Positions 56,281 to 64,000 of a DNA stretch of 64,000 nt are shown piece by piece (within the stretch, counting starts at the first letter, position 1; each line of letters begins with the position of its first letter). The notes beneath the pieces are model-generated. The model worked only from the letters and a program-made list of their open reading frames with translations, did no database searches and was not told the DNA's origin. The stretch is from Pyxicephalus adspersus (Eukaryota > Chordata > Amphibia > Anura > Pyxicephalidae): assembly GCF_032062135.1 (NCBI RefSeq), contig NC_092859.1:104363179-104427178 (forward strand). Reading direction: 5' to 3'. Position numbers and translations under genes: made by a program.

Positions 56281-56999
56281 CTCCACAGTTTTTTTTTTCT
56301 AAAAATCTGGTTTTGTTTTTCCATCAAATGCATTTATTTTGAAAGTGCTTTTTTCTAGATTTGTTTCTCGTTCCCATGGTTTCTTCTAAGTTGACCCAGA
56401 TAGGTCCATTAACCTATAGGCTTATCTTACTACCATCGCTGTGAACTTACTATCAATTTCATGTTTTCTTGTTAAAAGTTGTGGAGTTTATATTATTTCT
56501 CTCAAACTATTTCACTGTTGATTAACCAAAAAGCAGGGAGTGAGTGTGGGATTCTCATGGTAAAGGGGCTTATGAAGTAACAATTTGCCATCTGCAGAAC
56601 CTGTGCTGTTGCCTGCATCTGTTCTTGTTATAGCTAAACCTAAGCTGGGCCAACACATGATGATTGTTATTGCTTTATGGCATTTTCTTTAATGTTATGT
56701 CAGAGAAAGCTATTTACACTAACCTTCCAATAGTCTCCTGTTTCTGTAACCTTTCTTGAGTGTCTGACCTCCCACCTGTTTGAACATTACCTTGTGTTAT
56801 TATTCTGTACCTAATGTAGCTTTACTTTTCCCAGCCGGTCGTATAGTATATCTAAAGGAAACCTAAGAGCCATCCACAGTATAAGTAAGGCATGGTTAAA
56901 ACCTCTCAAAAATGTATTGGTCTTGCAACATTGTGCCATTGTTTTTTCAGTTTTTAAATCACTGTTTGTTAGTGCTATTGCCAGTGATGAATAAATGGG

Positions 57000-57265
57000 T
57001 TTAATGTAGAAGCAATGGTCCTAAACAGTGCTAAAGATTCTTTGGAATGGTCTAGAGAAACATTTAAATGTCTTGGAATGACCTAGTCAACTTCTAGGCC
57101 TCAGTCCAACTGAGAATCTGTGGCACAACATGAAGAATGCTGTGCACAAATGAAATCCATCCAAGTTTACACAGTGACTAGATGTGTTAAGCTAATATAG
57201 ACATACTGAAAGGGATATGCAGTTGTTAATTGTCACAATAAAAAATGTGTTGCACCTTTAACATG
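57000..57265 (+). mobile_element. Tc1-like C-terminal scrap
   Basis: Frame-broken matches to the end of a Tc1 transposase gene (GTCTTGGAATGACC, CCAACTGAGAATCTGTGGCA, GAAGAATGCTGTGCACAA) are followed by the 3' UTR-like TTAATTGTCACAATAAAAAA and CATGATTGGCATGTTG. Confidence 0.5.
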
Positions 57266-57404
57266 ATTGGCATGTTGTAAATAGGGAGACAATCTCTACA
57301 AAACTATTTTATTTTAATGTCAGCAAATCAGTTGAAACAGCATAGGAATACTTTTAAGATGTGTGTGTGTATATATGTATGTTTATATACATATACATAT
57401 AAAA

Positions 57405-58018
57405 TAAACTGTATTTTTATAGCTCCAACATATTACGCAACGCTGTACGTTAAATTGGGGCTGCAAATGACAGACTGATACAAACAATGAAACTGGGAGC
57501 AGCGAACCCTGCCCAGAAGAGCTTACAATCCAAGAGGAGGGGGGGATTGGTAGGGTGACTAAGTAGTGAAGGTTTAAGAGAAAAATGGGTAGGCAAGTTT
57601 GAAAAGATGAATTTGAGCACTCTTTTAAAAGCAGAAAGTAGGAGCAAGCCGAATAGGACGAGGAAGACCGTTCCAGAGAGTTGGGGCAGTTCTAGAAAAG
57701 TCTTGCAGCCATGCATGTGATGAGGTTATGAGTGAGGAAGTCATTAGTAGCTCATTGGAGGAGGGAAAAGAGCGGCTATGGGTGTATTTTTCTACCAGGT
57801 CAGAAAAGTAAGTGGGACAAGAAGTGTGGAAGGATTTGAAGGCAAAGCACAGGAGCTTTAATTTGATTCTAAGGTGAAATGGAAGCCAATAGAGAGATCT
57901 GCAAAGAGATGCAGCGGAAGAGGAGCGGAGGGAAGGATGGAAGAGTCTGGCTGCAGCCTTCATGATAGATTGTAGAGGAGAGAGTCGGGTTAGTGGAATA
58001 GCAGGGAGGAGGATGTCA
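57405..58018 (-). mobile_element. L2/CR1-like LINE 3' end
   Basis: The minus strand is open from 57963 to 57625 and reads SLYWLPFHLRIKLKLLCFAF, then SFHTSCPTYFSDL, SSLITSSHAW and TAPTLWNGLPRPIRLAPTF. That is the conserved C-terminal arrangement of L2-type ORF2 (LHWLP, then LAP.YL..L, then WN.LP). After it come the GCTCTTCTGGGCAGG tail and a terminal ATTATGCAACGCTG-type block at 57420-57460. The C-terminal frame shifts once near 57625. It is the best preserved of four copies in the window. Confidence 0.75.
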
Positions 58019-58198
58019 CAGTGTGTGTGTATATATGTGTTTGTTAGTGTATAAATATATATATATATATATATATGTATATTCCTTGTTCCCTCTTTAC
58101 ATTCTGCCTAAAACAAGTGGAATTTCCCATACTCCCAGTCTTAATGCCAGTGTACAAAGGACCCAGATAGCAATAAATACTGGAAACCCCTAATAAAA

Positions 58199-58201
<3 letters not shown>

Positions 58202-58245
<44 letters not shown>
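58202..58245 (+). repeat. (AT)n microsatellite
   Basis: About 44 bp of alternating A and T. Confidence 0.9.
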
Positions 58246-58248
<3 letters not shown>

Positions 58249-59245
58249 CAATTGTTCGAAATAAGCATTTATAAATGCTCTCTAACCATCCCAAAATTAA
58301 CAGTGACCTCTTTTGTGTTCACAGCAGATATTCGAAATGGCTCCAACCCACACATGGCAGGGCTTTATAGAGATAAAGCTTTGTATAACATATAGCATTT
58401 CATAGAGCCAAACAAAACACTCTGCTCTCCTATTTTAGCGTTACAAACACTAGACAGCATTGCACATGCTTGGTTCTACTTGCCAGTTGGCAACGTCCAT
58501 AATATATTTCTATTCTGGACTTTTAGGTGCCCTAAATGTACATAACTTGACCTGTTTTTAAACCCTTGTTTTGTGCATATACCTTACCCTGATTTCTTAC
58601 ACCTCTGTTTCCAAAATAATCATAAATGTATGGATAAAAGATCATTTTGGTATGGAGATTATTAGTACCAACATGGCATAGATTTGGCTACAAAACCACA
58701 AATCAAACATGATTTTTTTTTTTATTTTACACACTGGAGGGAAAATAAAAAATAAAAAAATATATAGACAAAGACTGATATGTCACATATAATTTTGATG
58801 TTCCACTGGACTTTACGACTTTTATGTTAGGTTTGACTACTAAGAATTTATTTTAAAAACCATATAAAAAGTTTTTTTTAATTCTTACAATTTTACTGCA
58901 AAAATAGAAACAGAATCTCCCTCTTTCCTTGTATGTCGGGATAAAAGAATACAAGTAAAGAAACCATTTTATCTTGATTTCCTAAACAAATTCTGGGTTA
59001 TTCGTGACTCAAAAAAACCCCATGTAAGCCCTGTGCTAATCCTCCTCCTCCCTCACAACTGGCATCCTTTGACAGGTGATTCGTGACACGAGTCTCCCAA
59101 AGTCTAATCTTCTTACAATTACCTTCTTCATTTCCACTGCTGATCAAAGGCTTTGTATTCTGTTTTTACGGTCTTGACATAAATCCTAAAGCCAGGGAAT
59201 TGTGGCCATCATTTGAATAACGCCCTGCTGACAGCCATCCACTTG

Positions 59246-59372
59246 TTTTCTAATGACACAAGTATTAGAAAAACATCACAATCTCAATGTTCCTTAACAA
59301 GCCAACAAACATACTTTTCAGATGACACCAATACCCGGAAAAACAACTCAAATACAATGTTCTTTAATAAGC
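59246..59372 (+). repeat. Diverged tandem pair of about 68 bp
   Basis: Two adjacent segments start near TTTTCTAATGACACAAGTAT and TTTTCAGATGACACCAATAC and end in AATGTTCCTTAACAAGC and AATGTTCTTTAATAAGC. Similarity is clear but partial. Confidence 0.55.
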
Positions 59373-61454
59373 TGGGGTGTTTCCAAACACAATGGGTTTT
59401 AGTTGTTTGATGGTATATAACTGTATATGTTTCTGTTATATTTTAATTCTTTTTGTTTTCTGTAGTATATATTTAGTGAATTGAATCCTGATAAATACAG
59501 TTTAAAGCTTAAGGCTTGGCATTGCTCCTCCAAGCTCCTTTGTATCCACATAAAAAAAAATGTGAAAGGATGAGTATAATTATGAAAATGCATTTGTGTG
59601 GATATTCACACCCAAATATCAATTATCAAATTACAGTGCACACCTTGCTAGATGGTCAGCATCCCCACCAATACTGGCCAGCACAACTAGCTCAATTAGT
59701 TGTTTGCATAACTGGGCAAAGCACTTTCCCTTGGGTTACAGTAACGAAAGCTGTAAATCCGTTAAGAAAACTTCACCTTCTATGGCCAAAATGTTTGTAA
59801 TCTTCAGGTCTTTGGCCTCAAGGCCGCTATACATCACTTGCTTACAGTAATGAGTTATTAAAAGCTTTCTTTGGAGTGGAGATTTAGTTTTAATAAACAG
59901 AATTTGCTTGTGGGATTTTTTTACACCTTTTACAAAGTAAGTCTGGTTTGTATAAATTAAAAATTTAGTTTTTAAGTAGTTAACATAAAAATAGCTTATG
60001 TCATAGCTGTATTTTGAGGCTTTGGGTAAGGACCACAGATGAGTACAAAATGCACATCATTGTTCATCCATGACTTTAAATTGCCTTATATAAGGTCTAG
60101 GAAAACAAACACATACAAGTATCCCTGTCAAGCTGGCCTTACAAATATCAGAAAACAGGTAATACTTCTTGAACTGATGTTACCTATAAAATCCAAATGA
60201 AATGGTATCTGGTACCATCAGGGCTGTCCCACATATTACCAAAAATACCTGCACAATTTTGAAAAAACAAATCAGAAAGATCTTACTACATCTACTAATG
60301 ATGAATTATCAGCCTACAGCCATTTTATTGGATCAGACATAGAAACCTTGGCTCCACTACAGTTTGAATCCTTAGAAGAATTAGAAGAACTAAGATTTAT
60401 ACAGATGCTAAATTTTTTACTTCAGTAGACCTGACCCTCAATGTTCATTTACAAGGACTATTGTACCACTTGCAAGGTGGTGCTTCCTGTTTTGTCCCAA
60501 TCCCTCGAAACAAATACTTCTGAGCTGCTAAAATGATCCCTAGCAACCATTTCTGGAGTCTTATCCCCAACCCTATATTTTCAGTGGTTGTGCATGCAGA
60601 ATGTCCTCCCCATTAGTTTCCTGTGGTAATGCAATATACTACTGATTTTTCTCTTTATCTTTTATGGTAGCATATTTATAAAATAAAAAGCTCAAGGCTT
60701 TTTTCAAGCGCCCATTTTTTTTCCACCTGCTGTGAATATTTATAAAAATACAGAAGTGTTCAGGAGATTGGACATTTTTTATTCTTGAGAGTTTGTTTTG
60801 CATTTATACTTAGTTTTATTGTCTTTTATGCTTTTGAGAGTTAACATTTTCAGACTCCCTTTATGTTTGTTTACATATGCAACAAGGCAAAAACATTTAT
60901 TTTTGCTCCTTTGTAACATTAAATCATTGCTTCATAGTGGTTGTAGGTAAATAGTTATTACTGTTTTGTTTTGTTGCCTGGGAACTATGTGATATGGCTA
61001 GCAGCATCTTTCTCTCTGAATATAAACTTGGCATTCTACCCGAATATTTCTTTTAATCCTGGCATGTTCCCCTGTTGTCTACTACTGTCTCATATTGACT
61101 AGACACCACAAATAATAGTCAGCGTGTTTTTTTATGTCTGGTATGTGAATTTTACAGGTCCTTTTTTCCTGATTTTTAACAGCTAACCATTGAATAATCT
61201 TATGCTACATATACAAGTTTTAATTATAGTCTGTGTATAAGATATTTGTAAATATGGAGCCATTTCATTCATCCTCCAACATTGTAACATTCATAAAGGA
61301 ACTGATGGGATCCTATGACCGTATCGTTATCGGTCCCTTCCCAAAAGCTACCATGTCAGAACCCTGACAATTAAAAAAGGATGCAATTTTATTGATTGGA
61401 TTTAGATTTGGAAAGTGTTTAAGGCTCAATTATAGCTGAATTTGAAACCTGACT

Positions 61455-61741
61455 TTAAAGCAGAACTAAATTTAAAGAAAAACAAACAAACTCCCTCACC
61501 TATATTTCAGCAGATCCCTTGATGCTTCCAGAGCTTTCCTGGATTGGGTTCTGTGCCGTCTTGTAATCCGCCCTCGTACTGACGTGAAGGAAGCGCCAGG
61601 CAGCACCATCCTATTTGTTCTTCTTCCAACTTCTGCCTATGTCACCTGATCTGACACTGCGCAAGCTACCCCTCCCCAGATATTTTTTACCTTACATACC
61701 CTTTTATATAAAGTAAAAATTTTGTCATAGGTCTGCTTTAA
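61455..61741. mobile_element. TTAA-flanked MITE (Kolobok-like ends)
   Basis: TTAA at both edges (61455-61458, 61738-61741) and inverted ends TTAAAGCAGAACTAAA versus TTAAAGCAGACCTATG. The interior has the same ATTTCAGCAGATCCCTTGA, TATGTCACCTGATCT and CACTGCGCA words as 53870-54276, so the two are one family. TTAA duplication and a TTAAAG start fit Kolobok/T2-type elements known in frogs. Confidence 0.65.
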
Positions 61742-62006
61742 GTGTAGTGGGAAAAGTTTAAAACTTTGGACAGGTTTTTATTGTTAACTGCCCTTCACAT
61801 TTTTTGCATTTTCCTTATCTCCTCTCCTTGGGTACAAGGACAGGTGTGAACTAAATTTTTCCAATAGTTGACCGCTGATAAAAGCTTCTTTGATAGGACA
61901 TGGATTTTCCTTATAGTCCTGGTGGATTTGATTGCAGTGAGAAAAGCCAGTATAGTCAAGTGTTTAATAGTCATTTCAGCAATAGGTTTAAAAGGGGGGC
62001 CTGTAA

Positions 62007-62192
62007 AGGTGCATACACACTTCCAATTTTTATCGTTCAAAACGAACGACGAACGATCGATTGGGCAAAAATCGTTCGTAAAAAAAGTAACCAACGACGC
62101 CGACGAACGAGGAAAGTCGTTGGAAACGAACGACCGGACCGGCGGATCGGATTGGACGACGATCGTTGAACATCGTTCGTGTGTACGGTCGT
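62007..62192. mobile_element. Short-form Harbinger-like MITE
   Basis: 186 bp flanked by TAA on both sides (62004-62006, 62193-62195). The left end AGGTGCATACACACTTCC and the right end CGTGTGTACGGTCGT pair at the ACACAC/GTGTGT core. The whole unit is roughly 90% identical to the left part of 22063-22476. There, GTGTACGGTCGT is internal, so this copy is not a plain end-truncation. Confidence 0.65.
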
Positions 62193-62631
62193 TAAATTCA
62201 AGTATTGGCATGTCCAGTTAGACCATCAGGCTTCTGAACCTTCAAAGTTCTAACAGCTGGACTTTTTTCTGGTTTCCTTTTTTTCCTGCAGAAAATCCAA
62301 AACTGAGCTACTATTTCCAGCAATACTTGTTTAGCAGGAGGCCAATAACAAAATGTAATCTATTTTTTTTTTTTTTATAAATAGCCCTTGTACCTTTTAT
62401 CTTACAGGCTCCATTTTTTCCGGGCCACTCAATGAGGTTTTTTGGATGGGAATGCAGTATTTGGTTCTGTTATAGTAGGTTTATGAGCAGGATGTATGGG
62501 GAATCCTATGCCACGCTTGGCTGTAACCTGGTTCTTTGGCCACAAGAGAGCTACTACAATGACTGCCTTTGCAGGGTTCTGTCTTAATTTTCCCCAATAC
62601 CCTGTTTCCTTTATAATAAGGCACTGTCTGT

Positions 62632-62785
62632 CATTGATTGTCCCCTTCTGATCACTCATGTGCCATTCATTGTCCCCTTCCGGATCACTCATGTGCCATT
62701 GATTGTCCCCTTCTGATCACTCATGTGCCATTGATTGTCCCCTTTCTGATCACTCATGTGCCATTGATTGTCCCCTTCTGATCAC
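62632..62785 (+). repeat. 32/33-bp minisatellite, 4.75 units
   Basis: Units of CATTGATTGTCCCCTTCTGA plus TCACTCATGTGC at 62632, 62664, 62697, 62729 and 62762 (last one partial). Units 2 and 4 carry one extra base each; otherwise they are nearly identical. Confidence 0.9.
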
Positions 62786-62914
62786 TGACTCGCCGGGTAA
62801 CAGACTCTGTTAGGGCAGGGATCAGCAGCTTGCTTGTCCTTTGAAGTTACTTTCAGTTTCACTCTGCACTGCAGCCAGCATCGAGGAGGCTTACAGAGGC
62901 ACACAGTATCAGGT

Positions 62915-63020
62915 ATCTGAGGATGTCTTATTTTCGGGGGGTGCTTTGTTTTAATTGTTTGAGCAAAAATCGGGGGGTGGCTTATTTGATGGGGATGCCT
63001 TATCATCGGGAAACACGGTA
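62915..63020. repeat. Unclassified dispersed repeat end
   Basis: TCTTATTTTCGGGGGGTG and AATCGGGGGGTGGCTTATTT, ending CATCGGGAAACACGGTA, resemble a terminal sequence I recall as widely dispersed in vertebrate genomes. Family and borders are not determined. Confidence 0.3.
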
Positions 63021-63248
63021 GTTCCTCCCTGTAGGAGGAAACATAAACTAGAGTGAAGTTCCATTAGGGAGCCATGGCATCTAATCATACTAGATGATCT
63101 CCTGTTTCCCGGGAGTAGAAGTTCTCCACTTTGGCTAAATAGATTTACCTGAAGCAGCCCCCACCTGTTTACCTGGAGCCGGAACACTTCTGGATGAAGG
63201 GCCCATTTTCCTTGTCTCATTTGCCCCGCCATGACATTTTTCCTGATA

Positions 63249-63572
63249 CAAGTTGACATTCAAAAATCCGGCAACCTCTGGATCTGAGGAGTTTTTTGAA
63301 AATTCCAGATTTTTTTTTTATACTTACCTCCACACACAGACCAGTCTTCCTCTCGCAGCACCGCGGACATCTGGCACAATTCCAGGGACTTCTCAGCGTG
63401 TATTTAGTTTAGCAAGCGAGACCTAACAGCTGTTTCTGCAGAACAGCTCCATGAAAACATTAGTGGCCAACCAGTGTACTGCAGTCCCTGTATTGTAAAT
63501 GCGATCCAAAATTCATTCTGGGAAATTGAAGGATCCGGATTATCGATGGCCAGATTTTGGATTGTCAACCTG
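63249..63572. mobile_element. TA-flanked MITE with Tigger/pogo-like ends
   Basis: TA lies on both sides (63247-63248, 63573-63574). The left end CAAGTTGACATTCAAAAATC and the right end, whose complement is CAGGTTGACAATCCAAAATC, are imperfect inverted repeats extending about 29 bp. A TA duplication and AT-rich 'AATCCGG' subterminal words suggest a TcMar (Tigger/pogo-like) family. The interior is non-coding and moderately GC-rich. Confidence 0.6.
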
Positions 63573-64000
63573 TAATATATCACTGAAGTTGAAGTCAAAT
63601 TGTTTTCTGCCGAAGTTAACATTGGCACATTGTCATTTCCACTCCTATACAATAAACAAACCCTTGCTGTGCAAAGTAGATTCAGGTATGAAAACTCATT
63701 TCAGTGTATAGAAAGGTCAAGTTGAACTTTGTCATGTTGAGAGCTGCTTTGTAAAATATAGGGAACAGCTGATTGTTAGGAATGCCAGGCAGCAAGGTGA
63801 TCCCCACTGGTCAATATAAGGATACAAGTGGACTAGAAAATTCTTCTAAAGCCAACTATCTTCTGTAAAGTAACAACACTAAGGCCTAGTCTACAGGGAC
63901 TTTTTTGTTTTTTAACTCTTATAAACTCCCATACCACTTTTGAATGAGTTTATGTGAGTTATAAAAAAGCAAGCCTATAAATGCCTATAAAAGCCCGTAT

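Larger units (their letters stand above)
48396..64000 (+). other. PHTF2: Probable PHTF2 intron 1
   Basis: No coding exon recognised across 15.6 kb. Contents: a gapped minisatellite (48646-49672), a second gap (53040-53200), TTAA-type MITEs (53870-54276, 61455-61741), Harbinger-like copies (52099-52328, 62007-62192), a LINE 3' end (57405-58018), a Tc1 scrap (57000-57265), a Tigger-like MITE (63249-63572) and microsatellites. I recognise nothing in 49700-52080, 53200-53860, 58260-59200 or 59450-61440. Confidence 0.45.

Noticed and set aside
62632..62785. CRISPR-like array of 32-bp repeats
   Set aside because: Units are contiguous with no spacers, in a vertebrate intron; it is a minisatellite.
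48396..64000. Search for PHTF2 coding exons
   Set aside because: I found no stretch reading as the conserved PHTF2 N-terminus with splice sites, so none is called; the region is labelled intron by position only.

Overview
This is nuclear DNA from a vertebrate, most likely a frog. The genes are vertebrate and intron-split, with GT-AG junctions. The non-coding DNA is AT-rich and crowded with DNA transposons (hAT, Harbinger-like, TTAA-flanked MITEs, Tc1/mariner), SINE and LINE tails and AT microsatellites, a mix I associate with anuran genomes. The species assignment is inference. There are two assembly gaps (48752-49287 and 53040-53200).

Layout. Positions 1-30870 hold the plus-strand gene RSBN1L from intron 1 to its poly(A) signal. 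Exon 1 lies off the left edge; six coding exons are present (7464-8098, 23744-23881, 24511-24653, 26257-26424, 27101-27209, 29825-30418). About 14 kb of intergenic DNA (30870-44994) follows, with old repeats and no gene I can support. TMEM60 is on the minus strand, its whole coding sequence in one exon (45222-45629). A CpG-rich region at about 47860-48395 looks like a shared head-to-head promoter serving TMEM60 leftwards and PHTF2 rightwards. The rest of the window (48396-64000) is most simply PHTF2 intron 1; I found no PHTF2 coding exon there.

The order RSBN1L(+), TMEM60(-), PHTF2(+) is that of human 7q11.23. It parallels the paralogous RSBN1-PHTF1 block on human 1p13, so the locus is an ancient vertebrate neighbourhood. 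The genes are not known to share a pathway: RSBN1L belongs to the RSBN1/DPY-21 family of JmjC-type nuclear proteins, TMEM60 is a small four-pass membrane protein, and PHTF2 is a multipass membrane protein.

No new gene system is evident. The points most worth a second look are a recursive-splicing-like start of RSBN1L exon 3, a second in-frame acceptor for the next exon, a short Harbinger-like element whose right end is internal sequence of its longer relative, several hAT elements with readable target-site duplications, and the probable TMEM60/PHTF2 bidirectional promoter with a gap-breaking minisatellite just inside PHTF2.
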